64,000 nucleotides of DNA from Photobacterium marinum (GTDB lineage: Bacteria; Pseudomonadota; Gammaproteobacteria; Enterobacterales; Vibrionaceae). The stretch lies in contig NZ_AMZO01000002.1 of assembly GCF_000331515.1 (NCBI RefSeq), positions 124,001-188,000 of the forward strand, written 5' to 3'. The translations under genes were made by a program, and so were the position numbers. This document shows positions 45,992-55,312 of the stretch, piece by piece; position 1 is the first letter of the stretch, and the number at the start of each line of letters is the position of its first letter. Under the pieces are notes generated by a model. That model was not told the origin of the DNA. It ran no database searches and worked only from the letters and a program-made list of their open reading frames with translations.

Positions 45992-46018
45992 AGATTTAAG
46001 AATTAAGAGGGTGTTTTC

Positions 46019-47140
46019 ATGATCAAACTTGAGAACCTGACAAAAATTTTCGAAACCCCACAGGGCGTGGTGACGGCTGCCGACCATATCAATATGGAAG
46101 TTCCGACTGGCGAGATCTGTGTTCTGCTGGGTCCTTCCGGTTGTGGTAAGACAACAACACTGAAGATGATTAACCGCCTTGTTACGCCAACATCCGGTAA
46201 AGTCTTCATTAACGGTGAAGATACGACTGACATTGATACCGTAACCCTGCGCCGTAACATCGGGTATGTTATCCAGCAGATCGGTCTGTTCCCGAATATG
46301 ACCATCGAAGAGAACATTGCCCTGATCCCTAAACTGATGGGCTGGGATCCGAAGCGCTGTACTAACCGCGCCAAAGATCTGCTGGACATGGTAGCACTGG
46401 ATCCGAATGCGTTTATGAAGCGTTACCCGAATGAACTGTCCGGTGGTCAGCAGCAGCGTGTTGGTGTGGTTCGTGCCCTGGCGGCAGATGCACCGGTTCT
46501 GCTGATGGATGAACCGTTTGGTGCTATCGACCCAATCAACCGCGAAGTGATTCAGGAAGAATTCCTGAAGATGAATAAAGAGCTGCAAAAGACCATCATG
46601 TTCGTTTCTCACGACATTGATGAAGCAGTGAAAATGGCAAACAAAGTTGCAATTTTCCGCGATGGTCAGCTTGAACAGTACGCAAGCCCGGACCAGCTTC
46701 TGGCTCATCCGGCAACTGATTTTGTGGCTGACTTTGTCGGTACCGACCGTACTCTTAAGCGTCTTCAGCTGTCGACGGCGGGCGAGGTAATGGAGCGCAA
46801 TGTTCCGACTGTAACGCCGGATGATAATCTGGACGTAGCTAAGAAGCTGATGGCCGATTACGGTCACGGCATGATCGTGATGGTTAACAAACAGCAGCAG
46901 CCTGTCGGTGTGATCAACAAGAGTGTTGCATCAAGTGAACGTGGTTTGTGTGGTGAGCACTTTGACGGTCTGCCAATCCTGATGAAGCAAGAGCAGGATC
47001 TGCGTGCGGTAGTATCAAAGATGTTTGCACACGACATCAGTTGGCTGGCCGTGGTTGATGAGCAGGGCCGCCTGTGCGGTGAAATTTCACAGCGTGGTAT
47101 TACTCACCACCTGGGAGCCAGTTTCCGTACCAAGGGGTAA
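46019..47140 (+). CDS. Osmoprotectant ABC transporter ATPase with CBS domains (OpuCA-like)
   Basis: Energises uptake of glycine betaine, carnitine, choline or a similar quaternary amine. 373 residues: Walker A GPSGCGKTTT, signature ELSGGQQQRVGVV, Walker B VLLMDEPFGAID, H-loop FVSHDIDEA. Residues about 250-365 form a CBS pair, which in OpuA-type ATPases senses ionic strength or cyclic di-AMP. The first CBS unit is clear (AGEVMERNVPTVTPDDNLDVA). AGAGGG before ATG 46019. Confidence 0.94.
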   Translation: MIKLENLTKIFETPQGVVTAADHINMEVPTGEICVLLGPSGCGKTTTLKMINRLVTPTSGKVFINGEDTTDIDTVTLRRNIGYVIQQIGLFPNMTIEENIALIPKLMGWDPKRCTNRAKDLLDMVALDPNAFMKRYPNELSGGQQQRVGVVRALAADAPVLLMDEPFGAIDPINREVIQEEFLKMNKELQKTIMFVSHDIDEAVKMANKVAIFRDGQLEQYASPDQLLAHPATDFVADFVGTDRTLKRLQLSTAGEVMERNVPTVTPDDNLDVAKKLMADYGHGMIVMVNKQQQPVGVINKSVASSERGLCGEHFDGLPILMKQEQDLRAVVSKMFAHDISWLAVVDEQGRLCGEISQRGITHHLGASFRTKG

Positions 47141-47143
47141 GCG

Positions 47144-47875
47144 ATGAAGTCGATTAATCTGAGTCCTTACTTCAATGCGCTGATGTTCTTCGTCGTATTT
47201 ATGGTGGGGATCTGGGCGCAGTCATCAGGCTTTGTAGACCAGTTTATTTTTTACTGGGATGAGATCCTGTACCTGTCTGGTCATCATATGAAGCTGACCC
47301 TGATCTCCGGCGCGATTGCCGTGTTGATTGGTGTGCCGCTGGGTGTGATTCTGAGCCGCCCGTATTGCCGACGTTATGCAGATTTCTTTATGCAAATCTT
47401 CAACATTGGTACCACTGTACCGACACTGGCGGTACTGGCTCTGGCGATGAGCTTCCTGGGTATTGGTGATAAGCCGGCGATTTTCGCGCTGGCGATTGCA
47501 TCGGTTCTGCCTATTTTGCGCAACACCTATACCGGTCTGATTGCTGTGCCTGCGCACCTGAAAGAAGCGGCAACCGGTATCGGTCTTACGCCATGGCAGC
47601 AGTTGGTTAAAGTAGAACTGCCGAATGCGCTTTATGTGATTATGGCGGGTATTCGTACTGCAATTGCGATCAATATCGGCACAGTGCCGCTGGCATTCCA
47701 AATCGGTGGTACCGGCTTGGGTGAGCTGATTTTTGCTGGTATTGATTTGTACGATACGCCTATGATGTTGGCGGGTGCGATCCCGACGGCTGTTCTGGCG
47801 CTGATCGCCGATATCCTGCTGGGTATGCTGACGTTTGTAATTGTCAGCAAAGGCGTTAACCCGAACCGTAACTGA
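47144..47875 (+). CDS. Osmoprotectant ABC transporter permease (OpuCD-like)
   Basis: Second permease, 243 residues. EAA loop KEAATGIGLTPWQQLVKVELPNA. It starts three bases after the ATPase stop with AAGGGG as ribosome binding site. It has one more N-terminal helix than the first permease. The two permeases probably form the heterodimeric pore. Confidence 0.93.
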   Translation: MKSINLSPYFNALMFFVVFMVGIWAQSSGFVDQFIFYWDEILYLSGHHMKLTLISGAIAVLIGVPLGVILSRPYCRRYADFFMQIFNIGTTVPTLAVLALAMSFLGIGDKPAIFALAIASVLPILRNTYTGLIAVPAHLKEAATGIGLTPWQQLVKVELPNALYVIMAGIRTAIAINIGTVPLAFQIGGTGLGELIFAGIDLYDTPMMLAGAIPTAVLALIADILLGMLTFVIVSKGVNPNRN

Positions 47876-47887
47876 GGAATCTGAGAT

Positions 47888-48778
47888 ATGACGTTTATTT
47901 CACGAATGATGGCTGCGGTTGTGGTATTGGCTATGTCCCAGACAGCAGTAGCTGCAAACAAATTGGTTGTTGGCGGTAAAGGCTTTACCGAGCAGCTGAT
48001 CATGTCATCAATGACTGCTCAGTACCTGCAGGCGAAGGGCTACGAAGTAGACCAGCGTGACGGTATGGGGTCGACCGTTCTGCGAACAGCACAGGAAAAC
48101 GGTCAGATTGACCTGTACTGGGAATATACCGGCACCGGCCTTATCACCTATAACAAGGTGACTGATAAACTGAGCCCGGAAGAGACTTACAATCGTGTTA
48201 AGTCTCTGGATGCAAAGAAAGGCCTGATTTGGCTTAACCCTTCTAAGGCAAATAACACTTATGCACTAGCAATGCGTAAAGACTTTGCCAAAGAGAAAGG
48301 GCTGGAAACCATCAGTGACATGATGGCCTGGCTGAAATCTGAAGACGGTAAAGATGCGCTGCTGGCCAGTAACATTGAGTTTTCTGCCCGTGCTGATGGT
48401 CTTAAATCTTTGCTGGCGGCTTATGAGTTTGAGTTGCCGCGCCGCAACCTGAAAAAAATGAACTCAGGTCTGGTTTACCAGGCGCTTTCACAGGAAGTTG
48501 TAGATATTTCAATGGTGTTTGCAACCGATGGTCGTGTTAAGGCATTTAACTTTTATGTACTGAAAGACGATCGTCAGCATTTCCCTAACTATGCACTGAC
48601 TCCGGTTGTGAGACAGGACTCGTTGGATGCGAATCCGCTACTAGCTGATCAGCTGAATGCGCTGGCGGCACTGATGAACGATGACGTAATGGCTTCCCTG
48701 AATGCTCAGGTGGATGTTGACGGCATTTCAATCGAGCGCGTTGCTCACGACTTCCTACAACAGAATAACTTGCTGTAG
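47888..48778 (+). CDS. Osmoprotectant ABC transporter substrate-binding protein (OpuCC-like)
   Basis: Periplasmic binding protein, 296 residues, OpuAC family. Signal peptide ends at AVAA near residue 23; unlike Gram-positive OpuCC there is no lipobox. The mature N-terminus KLVVGGKGFTEQLIMSSM and YWEYTGTGLI are typical. Aromatic residues for a quaternary ammonium cage are likely but cannot be assigned. GAGGA precedes ATG; 12 bp after the permease. Confidence 0.93.
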   Translation: MTFISRMMAAVVVLAMSQTAVAANKLVVGGKGFTEQLIMSSMTAQYLQAKGYEVDQRDGMGSTVLRTAQENGQIDLYWEYTGTGLITYNKVTDKLSPEETYNRVKSLDAKKGLIWLNPSKANNTYALAMRKDFAKEKGLETISDMMAWLKSEDGKDALLASNIEFSARADGLKSLLAAYEFELPRRNLKKMNSGLVYQALSQEVVDISMVFATDGRVKAFNFYVLKDDRQHFPNYALTPVVRQDSLDANPLLADQLNALAALMNDDVMASLNAQVDVDGISIERVAHDFLQQNNLL

Positions 48779-48793
48779 CAGTAAGAAAGCGAG

Positions 48794-48840
48794 GAAAGGC
48801 CGGCTCCCTGAGTGTAGACCCAGAGTGCTGGCCTTTTTAT
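48794..48840 (+). terminator. Terminator of the osmoprotectant operon
   Basis: AAAGGCCGG and CTGGCCTTTTT form the stem, with a long partly paired loop (CTCCCTGAGTG...CCCAGAG). Confidence 0.75.
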
Positions 48841-48865
48841 TACCTTGCTGAACACTTGGTGAAAC

Positions 48866-49708
48866 ATGACAATGAAAAATGAACTGAAAGTCGGTATTGC
48901 CCAGATCGCACCTGTATTGGGTGATGTTGCGGCGAACCTTGAAAAGCACCTGCAATATATTGAAGCAGCAAGAAAAGAAGGGATTGAGCTGCTGCTGTTC
49001 CCTGAGCTGTCAATGACAGGTTATAGCTTGCGTGAGAAAACGCTGGATGTGGCGATGCCTCTATCTGCGGATGTACTGGATGAATTGGCAGCTGCGGCCG
49101 GTGATATGGCAGTCAGCTTTGGCTTTGTTGAGGAAGCCAGTGCCGGTGAGTTTTACAATGCTCAGGGCATGGTGAAAAACGGTCAGCTTATTCACTTGCA
49201 CCGCAAACTAAACCTGCCAAATTATGGTGGTCTGGAAGAAGCCAAGTGGTATAGCAAAGGTCAGGGCCTGGAATTATGCGAGCCGTTTTCCGGCTGGCCG
49301 ACGCACACCTTGATTTGTGCTGACTTGTGGAATCCGGCACTACCGCACCTGGCAATGCTGGACAAACCTGCGCTGATGCTGGCTCCGGTAAACTCTGCTG
49401 CAGATATCGTTTCAGATGAATTTTCTAACCCGCAAGGCTGGAAGACTAATACAGATTTCATCTCAATGACTTATGGTGTGCCGTTGCTGATGGCAAACAG
49501 CTGTGCGCTTGAGGGTAACAGCCGATTCTGGGGCGGTTCTCGTATTATGGATGCGTTCGGCAACTGCTTGGCCGAAGCTGGTGCAGAAGAGGCGCTGATT
49601 TCAGCGGTTGTGAAACTGTCTGATACCCGTGAGGCGCGTTTCCAGCTTCCGACTATCCGTGATGCTGATAACCGCCTGGTGCTGGATTTGCTGAAAAAGC
49701 GACTTTAA
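48866..49708 (+). CDS. Nitrilase-family carbon-nitrogen hydrolase
   Basis: A 280-residue hydrolase. The catalytic Glu-Lys-Cys triad is complete: Glu47 (LFPELSMTGYS), Lys114 (LHRKLNLPNYGG) and Cys151 (LICADLWNP). Such enzymes cut amides, carbamoyl groups or nitriles; I cannot name the substrate. It follows the osmoprotectant operon by 87 bp and a terminator, so a link to compatible-solute or amine catabolism is only a suggestion. Two in-frame ATGs six bases apart are possible starts. Confidence 0.9.
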   Translation: MTMKNELKVGIAQIAPVLGDVAANLEKHLQYIEAARKEGIELLLFPELSMTGYSLREKTLDVAMPLSADVLDELAAAAGDMAVSFGFVEEASAGEFYNAQGMVKNGQLIHLHRKLNLPNYGGLEEAKWYSKGQGLELCEPFSGWPTHTLICADLWNPALPHLAMLDKPALMLAPVNSAADIVSDEFSNPQGWKTNTDFISMTYGVPLLMANSCALEGNSRFWGGSRIMDAFGNCLAEAGAEEALISAVVKLSDTREARFQLPTIRDADNRLVLDLLKKRL

Positions 49709-49735
49709 GCCTTGGTTGAGGTGGCGGATAAAGAT

Positions 49736-49765
49736 AAAAAAGACAGGCAAATGCCTGTCTTTTTA
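49736..49765. terminator. Terminator after the nitrilase gene
   Basis: AAAAAGACAGGCA-AA-TGCCTGTCTTTTT, nearly perfect and symmetrical, so it can serve the convergent cardiolipin synthase gene as well. Confidence 0.93.
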
Positions 49766-49827
49766 TAGGTTCCTGCTGATACCTGACAGCAAACTAATGG
49801 ATTGCAGAGTTAAAGCGATTGAATGAG

Positions 49828-51285
49828 TTACAAAAGTGGGCTGAACATATAGAAGAATTGTTCGCCGAGCTTTTTGTAGACCGGGCGTTTTTCCCACTCA
49901 CTCAAAGAAATATGGGTAGAGTTAGCGATATATTCCTGCTGTAGCCAGCTTAGTTGCTGGGTAAATTCAGGGTTATCGACCGCCAGGGTGACTTCGAAGT
50001 TCAACCACAGGCTACGCATATCAAGGTTCACGGTACCAATCAGGCAATGGTTGTTATCAATAACCACTGACTTGGTGTGCAGTAACCCCCCATGGAAGCG
50101 GTGGATTTTAACTCCGGCACTTAGTAATTCAGTAAAGAAGGAACGGCTGGCCCATTCAACCATCACCGAATCATTTTTGTCTGGAATGACTATGTCGACA
50201 CGGACCCCGCGCTCGGCTGCACTTTCAAGGGCATGGAGCAGGTTCTCACTCGGGACAAAATACGGGGTGGTGATCACCACACTCTCTTTGGCCTGGTAGA
50301 TACTCAGCAGCAATACTTGATGGATAAGTTCATCGGGCATGCCCGGACCAGACGGAATTACCTGAATGATTTCATGTTTTTCTGTTGCTGTGCTGACTTC
50401 TTCTGTCGGCAGTTCCGGCAGGAAGCGTTTACCGGTTTCCACTTCCCAGTCCCAGGCCTGAATACAGTTAAGCACCGAGACACAAGGGCCGGTCAGCCTG
50501 ACCATCACATCAATCCACTGGCCGACACCGGCATCAGTTTTAAAGTGTTCAGGATCAACCAGGTTCATCGAGCCGGTATAAGCAATCTTATTATCTATTA
50601 CCACAATTTTGCGGTGCTGGCGCAGATCCAGTCGGCGCAGGAACATCCTCAACGGTGATACTGCCAGTGCCTCAACAATTTCGATACCAGCCTGAGCCAT
50701 CAGTCCCGGCCAGTAAGAGCGAAAAAAGCGGTTGCTGCCGGCAGCATCCAGCAGAAGTTTAACTGACACTCCCCGTTTGGCGGCAATGATCAGGGCTGAA
50801 GCGACTTCATCAGCCAGTCCTCCCGGATGCCAGATATAAAACTCCAGGTGAATGCTGTCTTCAGCGTTACGAATGTCTTCGATAATCGAACGCAGGATCT
50901 CATGTGGAGTGTCCTGAAGGGACATGCTGTTGCCACAAAGAGCCGGAAGGCCAAGCCGGTTTTCACATAAATCACTGATAGGTCGAGCCTGGTGGCTCAT
51001 TTGTTGTGGCTGGTGGCCGGGGCAGTCGTTGAGGCGCTGAAACCAGTCGGCAAATGGCTGGAACATCTCTTTTGCCCGTTCGGCACGTTTTCTTCCTAGA
51101 TTAAGTTCTCCAACCAATAAATAGGCAAAGACACCGCCAATCGGAATGATGTAGATGATCATCAGCCAGGCAAGGGAGACACCGACAACACGGCGTTTGA
51201 AAACGACACGCATTGTCACACCGGCTATAACCAGCCAGTAGAAAAAGACGCTTACCCAAGCGAGTACCTGATAAAACTGTTCCAT
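49828..51285 (-). CDS. clsA: Cardiolipin synthase A
   Basis: Inner-membrane phospholipase-D superfamily enzyme joining two phosphatidylglycerol molecules to cardiolipin. 485 residues, close to the 486 of E. coli ClsA. Two N-terminal membrane helices (residues about 8-25 and 38-58), then two HKD motifs: HRKIVVIDNKIAYTGSMN and HTKSVVIDNHCLIGTVNLD. No clear ribosome binding site is visible before ATG 51285. Convergent with the nitrilase gene. Confidence 0.95.
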   Translation of the reverse strand: MEQFYQVLAWVSVFFYWLVIAGVTMRVVFKRRVVGVSLAWLMIIYIIPIGGVFAYLLVGELNLGRKRAERAKEMFQPFADWFQRLNDCPGHQPQQMSHQARPISDLCENRLGLPALCGNSMSLQDTPHEILRSIIEDIRNAEDSIHLEFYIWHPGGLADEVASALIIAAKRGVSVKLLLDAAGSNRFFRSYWPGLMAQAGIEIVEALAVSPLRMFLRRLDLRQHRKIVVIDNKIAYTGSMNLVDPEHFKTDAGVGQWIDVMVRLTGPCVSVLNCIQAWDWEVETGKRFLPELPTEEVSTATEKHEIIQVIPSGPGMPDELIHQVLLLSIYQAKESVVITTPYFVPSENLLHALESAAERGVRVDIVIPDKNDSVMVEWASRSFFTELLSAGVKIHRFHGGLLHTKSVVIDNNHCLIGTVNLDMRSLWLNFEVTLAVDNPEFTQQLSWLQQEYIANSTHISLSEWEKRPVYKKLGEQFFYMFSPLL

Positions 51286-51637
51286 GTGAGAGAGTTATCT
51301 AATTCAACAGAGTTTTGTTTCTATTATTTTGCATCGAAATTGAAGGAATACCAGCGTTATCTTGTTAAAGAGTTACTTATAAGTGTTTCAGTTAACAAAC
51401 AGAAAACAATAAAACTAACTATTGATTGCTTTATAAGCGAAACTGGCTGGAATTGGGCGGAATGCTGGTGATTGATCAAAAAATATAAAAGCGGGCTTCA
51501 CATTTTATTCCTAAACTGTTTTACTTGCCAATGAAGAGGGTGTGATTGATATTTGAATGGATGTACACAATACTTTACACCAGGCAAAGCACAACATTAT
51601 TACAGCAATACATAACGACTAATTAAGAGATTCTGAT
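51286..51637. other. Intergenic region between clsA and the NSS transporter
   Basis: 352 bp, AT-rich, separating divergent genes. I see no convincing small gene, terminator or dyad; both promoters should lie here but no strong match was found. Confidence 0.5.
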
Positions 51638-52972
51638 ATGGCGAGTGGATCAAGAGCGCAGTTCAGCTCAAGGATAGGTTTTATTTTGGCGGCGGCAGGT
51701 TCCGCTGTTGGCCTGGGAAATATTTGGGGATTCCCGACTCAGGCTGCCAGTAACGGTGGTGCCGTTTTCCTTCTTGTTTATTTGTTGATGGTATTTGCTC
51801 TGGCATATCCATTACTGGTGGCTGAGTTGACGATTGGTCGTTATGGCAGCGCCAACCCGATTAAGTCGCTTCGTGCTGTATGGCCTCAGCAACGTGGAGT
51901 TGCCGCAGTACTGGGTGTTGCAGGGATGATTGCAGTATCAATGATCCTGAGTTTTTATGCGATTGTTGCCGGATGGCTGTTCGGTTTCCTGGTCGGCCCG
52001 GTTTTAGAAGCTATCGGTATGGTGTCTGCCGCCGAGTGGCTTGAGTCTTTCAGTGCCAGTCGTAACCTTTCCCTGATGATCATTTTTATGGTGCTGACTA
52101 TTTTAGTTGTCCGCAATGGTGTTGCTGACGGTATTGAGCGTTGGTCAACCCGTCTGATGCCGGTATTACTGGGACTATTTGTAGTCATGGTGGCCTATAT
52201 CCTGACTCAGGATGGTGCCATTGATGGCCTGAAAATGTATCTGGTTCCTGATTTCTCACACATGAGCCCGGAACTTGTCGTCAGTGCAATGGGGCAGGCT
52301 TTCTTCTCTTTGTCGCTGGGCGTGTGTTCGATGATGGTTTACGGTTCATACATTAAAAAAGACGTTAACCTGCCTAAAACTGCTGCTCAGGTGGCGATGT
52401 TGGATACCTCAGTTGCTTTCATTGCCGGCCTGTTGATTCTTCCTGCGATGTTTGTGGCGCAGCATAATGGTGTTGAAATTTACAGCGATACCGGTGCATT
52501 GCTGTCTTCCGATACGCTGGTCTTTAGTGTTCTCCCTGCGATGTTCGACACCATGGGAGCAGCCGGCCTGTTTATCGGTGTGCTGTTCTTCGTTCTGATG
52601 GTGATTGCAGCACTGACTTCCTCTATCTCTATGCTCGAGGTGCCGGTTGCCTGTGCGACCGAAGAGTTACAGCAGGACCGAAAAATTGCAGTATGGTGGA
52701 TTGGTGGTTTGATCACCCTGTTCTCAGGCATCATTGTCTTCAATTTCGGCGATATGTTTGGCCTGGTGATTTCGCTGACGACTGAATACGCGCAGCCGAT
52801 TTTAGGTATGTTGTTTGCTCTGCTAGTTGGTTGGGTATGGAAGCGTGACAAAGTGCTAGAGGAAATCAAACAAGGCTACCCTGAGCTGGAACAGGGACTG
52901 TTCTGGAAAATCTGGCCTTGGTATGTACGTGTTGTTTGTCCGCTGCTGATGCTGTTTGTTTTCTTTGCATAA
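51638..52972 (+). CDS. Sodium-dependent transporter, neurotransmitter:sodium symporter (NSS/SNF) family
   Basis: A LeuT-type amino acid:sodium symporter, 444 residues, about 11 to 12 helices. The helix-1 signature RIGFILAAAGSAVGLGNIWG holds the sodium and substrate site; helix 6 is FSLSLGVCSMMVYGSY. The 11-helix bacterial form lacks long loops. The substrate is likely an amino acid such as Trp, Tyr or Ala. Sodium coupling fits a marine organism. ATG 51638 with AAGAGA upstream. Confidence 0.92.
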   Translation: MASGSRAQFSSRIGFILAAAGSAVGLGNIWGFPTQAASNGGAVFLLVYLLMVFALAYPLLVAELTIGRYGSANPIKSLRAVWPQQRGVAAVLGVAGMIAVSMILSFYAIVAGWLFGFLVGPVLEAIGMVSAAEWLESFSASRNLSLMIIFMVLTILVVRNGVADGIERWSTRLMPVLLGLFVVMVAYILTQDGAIDGLKMYLVPDFSHMSPELVVSAMGQAFFSLSLGVCSMMVYGSYIKKDVNLPKTAAQVAMLDTSVAFIAGLLILPAMFVAQHNGVEIYSDTGALLSSDTLVFSVLPAMFDTMGAAGLFIGVLFFVLMVIAALTSSISMLEVPVACATEELQQDRKIAVWWIGGLITLFSGIIVFNFGDMFGLVISLTTEYAQPILGMLFALLVGWVWKRDKVLEEIKQGYPELEQGLFWKIWPWYVRVVCPLLMLFVFFA

Positions 52973-52996
52973 GGCTGAACACGGTATAGCAGAACG

Positions 52997-53024
52997 AAAG
53001 CCGCTCATCTGAGCGGCTTTTTAC
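52997..53024 (+). terminator. Terminator of the NSS transporter gene
   Basis: AAAGCCGCTC-ATCT-GAGCGGCTTT followed by TT. Confidence 0.9.
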
Positions 53025-53102
53025 GTTGTGGGGAGTGGTTTCTCGGCATTGAGAGTATATACTCCGCACTTCGTTTTTTATTTCGTGAGATGGTATCGGC
53101 TT

Positions 53103-53789
53103 ATGTTCACTCTGGTTTATCAACATCCTGATTTTCTGGTTATTAATAAACATCCGGGAGTGAGTGTTCACAAAGACGATAATGAGCAGCCATTGCTGGC
53201 CGAAGTGGCAAAACAAACCGGCGATGAAAAGCTTTATCTAATCCACCGTCTCGATAAGATGACGTCGGGCTTATTGCTGTTAGGGCGCAACCGGGAAGCG
53301 GCTTCAGTGCTGTCGGCTAATTTTGCTCAGCGTAATGTTGAAAAATATTACCTGGCAATCGGCACTAAAAAACCCAAGAAGAAGCAGGGAGCAGTGATTG
53401 GTGATATGACTCGTTCCCGTCGAAGTAGCTGGAAGCTGGAAAGCAGCAAAGAAAACCCGGCGATAACCCAGTTTTTCTCGGCTGCTGCCGGAAATGGACG
53501 GCGCTTGTTCCTGTGTAAGCCTCATACCGGTAAAACACATCAGATCCGGGTTGCACTTCGAAGTGTCGGTTCCGGGATCTCCGGAGATGATATTTACGGC
53601 TGTGAAGGTGCCGATCGTGGTTACCTGCATGCGTATGCGCTGCGCTTCCCTTATCAGGGTGAGCTGCAACAGTTTGTCTGTATTCCTGAGTTGGGGGAGT
53701 TTTGGCATAGTGCTGAAGTGCAAGAGGCGATGGAACAATGGAACGCCCCTTGGGATATAAGTTGGCCGAAGCTGGCGATTAATGCTTGA
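53103..53789 (+). CDS. RluA-family pseudouridine synthase
   Basis: A 228-residue RNA pseudouridine synthase without an S4 domain. The catalytic Asp51 is in LIHRLDKMTSGLLLL; KPHTGKTHQIRVALRSVG is the second conserved motif. I chose ATG 53103 (MFTLVYQHPDFLVINKHPG), where similarity begins; GTG 53028 would add 25 residues of intergenic appearance. It resembles the uncharacterised Rlu-like subgroup of marine gammaproteobacteria more than RluA, RluC or TruC; its RNA target is unknown. Confidence 0.88.
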   Translation: MFTLVYQHPDFLVINKHPGVSVHKDDNEQPLLAEVAKQTGDEKLYLIHRLDKMTSGLLLLGRNREAASVLSANFAQRNVEKYYLAIGTKKPKKKQGAVIGDMTRSRRSSWKLESSKENPAITQFFSAAAGNGRRLFLCKPHTGKTHQIRVALRSVGSGISGDDIYGCEGADRGYLHAYALRFPYQGELQQFVCIPELGEFWHSAEVQEAMEQWNAPWDISWPKLAINA

Positions 53790-53923
53790 TGACAAATATC
53801 GAAAACTGTTGAAAATGGAAATTACTGGTTATTGTCGGTGCAAATTAGCTGAAACTATAAAATAAGTTGTGCTAAGTGGCGTTTAAATGACCAGTTTTAA
53901 TTATATTAATATAAAAATTCGCA

Positions 53924-53952
53924 TATAATGCCCGTCTAGGATTTACCTAGAC
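53924..53952 (+). promoter_or_regulatory. Promoter and start-site hairpin of the 69-residue gene
   Basis: Perfect TATAAT at 53924-53929 in an AT-rich stretch, then GTCTAGG-ATTTA-CCTAGAC at 53934-53952. Transcription would begin at or just before the hairpin, leaving a 5' stem-loop next to the ribosome binding site, which should stabilise the message. Confidence 0.6.
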
Positions 53953-53963
53953 TGAGGATTACA

Positions 53964-54173
53964 ATGCGCCGACTTAACCGCTCTGTGTCGCTTCGGATGC
54001 GATTGAAGAAGAAAAAGACTAAATCGCGTTTTTGGGGTTTGGCTACATTCCGCCGTAATCGTCTCAAGTTCAAAGCCCGCACCAAACGCCAAAGACATGT
54101 TCGTATCACCGCAGAGTATGTCGTTCTCGCCAGTCATCGCCTCCCTGATGAAACAACCAAATTAGTCGCCTGA
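53964..54173 (+). CDS. Small, very basic hypothetical protein
   Basis: 69 residues with 14 Arg and 9 Lys against 3 acidic residues. The basic part (residues 2-47, with KKKKTKSR and RTKRQRHVR) is followed by a neutral tail. TGAGGA five bases before ATG is a strong ribosome binding site, and a perfect -10 element lies 35 bp upstream. Such composition suggests nucleic-acid or ribosome binding. I do not recognise a family. The 64-codon ORF on the opposite strand of the same DNA has no such signals. Confidence 0.65.
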   Translation: MRRLNRSVSLRMRLKKKKTKSRFWGLATFRRNRLKFKARTKRQRHVRITAEYVVLASHRLPDETTKLVA

Positions 54174-54285
54174 TCATTTTCCATTATTAAGTTTGGTATT
54201 ACTGCTAAGCTCGAATAATTGTGTGGCACGGTGTGAGAGGTTGGTATTAGAATAGCGCCTTTATTTCATTAAACACTGAAGATTT

Positions 54286-55224
54286 ATGGAAACGAGTGCG
54301 CTACCAACCTTAGAACAACATTTGCTTAATGAGCTGACTTCACCACCTACTGAGGTGCGTCGCCTTTTTCATGGTCGTGGTCGTTGCTGGCAGGGCCTTG
54401 AACAGCTCACTGTTGACTGGCTTGGCGGCCAGGTACTGGTTTCCCTGTTTAAAGAACCATCCGAGTCATTTCTTATTGCGCTGAACGAAACGCTAATCAC
54501 ACTGACTGAAAGTGAAATCTGGCAGCAAAGTAACGCAGTGTCATTGCTGCTGCAGCACCGTGACCGTCAGGGGTCGCCGACGGAAGTGCTGTGGGGTGAG
54601 ATGCGGGAATATCAGGACGTGGTCGAAAATGGCCTGACGTTCAAGCTGGATTTGGGTCGCAAGCAAAATAACGGTTTGTTCCTTGATATGCGCTATGGCC
54701 GTGATTGGGTAATGCGCCACTCAGAAGGAAAGCGAGTACTTAACCTGTTTGCGTACACCTGTGGCTTTTCTGTTGCCGCAATTGCCGGCGGGGCAGAGCA
54801 CGTCGTTAACCTGGATATGTCAAAAGCTGCGCTGAGCCGGGGGCGTGATAACCATCACCTCAATAAGCATGATCTGAAGAAGGTCAGCTTTTTGGGCCAT
54901 GAGTTGTTTAAATCATGGGGTAAGGTGCGCAAGTCTGGCCCTTATGACTTAATCATTATTGATCCGCCATCCTTCCAGAAGGGTAGTTTTGCCTTAACGA
55001 AAGACTACCAGAAGATTTTACGTCGCTTGCCTGAGCTGCTGACAGAGAAAGGTCAGGTTATGGCATGTGTGAATGATCCTTCGGTTTCTGCTCAGTTTTT
55101 GATTGACGGAATGGCAGCCGAAGCACCAGAACTGACGTTTACAGAGCGACTGGATAATCCGCCGGAGTTCAAAGACATTGATCCGGAAGGTGGCTTGAAG
55201 GTACTGGTTTTTGACCGGAATTAA
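54286..55224 (+). CDS. Class I SAM-dependent methyltransferase (RlmI/RlmK-like)
   Basis: A 312-residue methyltransferase of the COG1092 type. SAM-binding motif I is VLNLFAYTCGFSVAAIAGGA with the acidic motif VNLDMS; the catalytic-site motif IIDPPSFQKG is like that of 5-methylcytosine or RlmI-type rRNA methyltransferases. The N-terminal PUA domain of RlmI is absent. It probably methylates rRNA, but which base is unknown. A TAGAAT near 54246 could be its -10 element. Confidence 0.86.
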   Translation: METSALPTLEQHLLNELTSPPTEVRRLFHGRGRCWQGLEQLTVDWLGGQVLVSLFKEPSESFLIALNETLITLTESEIWQQSNAVSLLLQHRDRQGSPTEVLWGEMREYQDVVENGLTFKLDLGRKQNNGLFLDMRYGRDWVMRHSEGKRVLNLFAYTCGFSVAAIAGGAEHVVNLDMSKAALSRGRDNHHLNKHDLKKVSFLGHELFKSWGKVRKSGPYDLIIIDPPSFQKGSFALTKDYQKILRRLPELLTEKGQVMACVNDPSVSAQFLIDGMAAEAPELTFTERLDNPPEFKDIDPEGGLKVLVFDRN

Positions 55225-55244
55225 CAGTTAGTACAAATAAAAAA

Positions 55245-55273
55245 ATACCGCCTGATTGTGAGTCAGGCGGTAT
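55245..55273. terminator. Hairpin between convergent methyltransferase and lipoprotein genes
   Basis: ATACCGCCTGA-TTGTGAG-TCAGGCGGTAT, 11 perfect pairs, followed by only scattered T residues on the plus strand but AAAAAA on the minus-strand-exit side, so it fits a minus-strand terminator best. Confidence 0.75.
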
Positions 55274-55312
55274 ATATTAATTCCAGCGAGATTACTGTTC
55301 AGATTTAGTAAT

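Noticed and set aside
45677..46867. 396-codon ORF on the minus strand
   Set aside because: Lies antisense across the OpuCB/OpuCA-like genes; His/Gln/Arg-rich translation is typical of a shadow frame and no ribosome binding site is present.
51286..51471. 61-codon plus-strand ORF after clsA
   Set aside because: No ribosome binding site and AT-rich intergenic composition.
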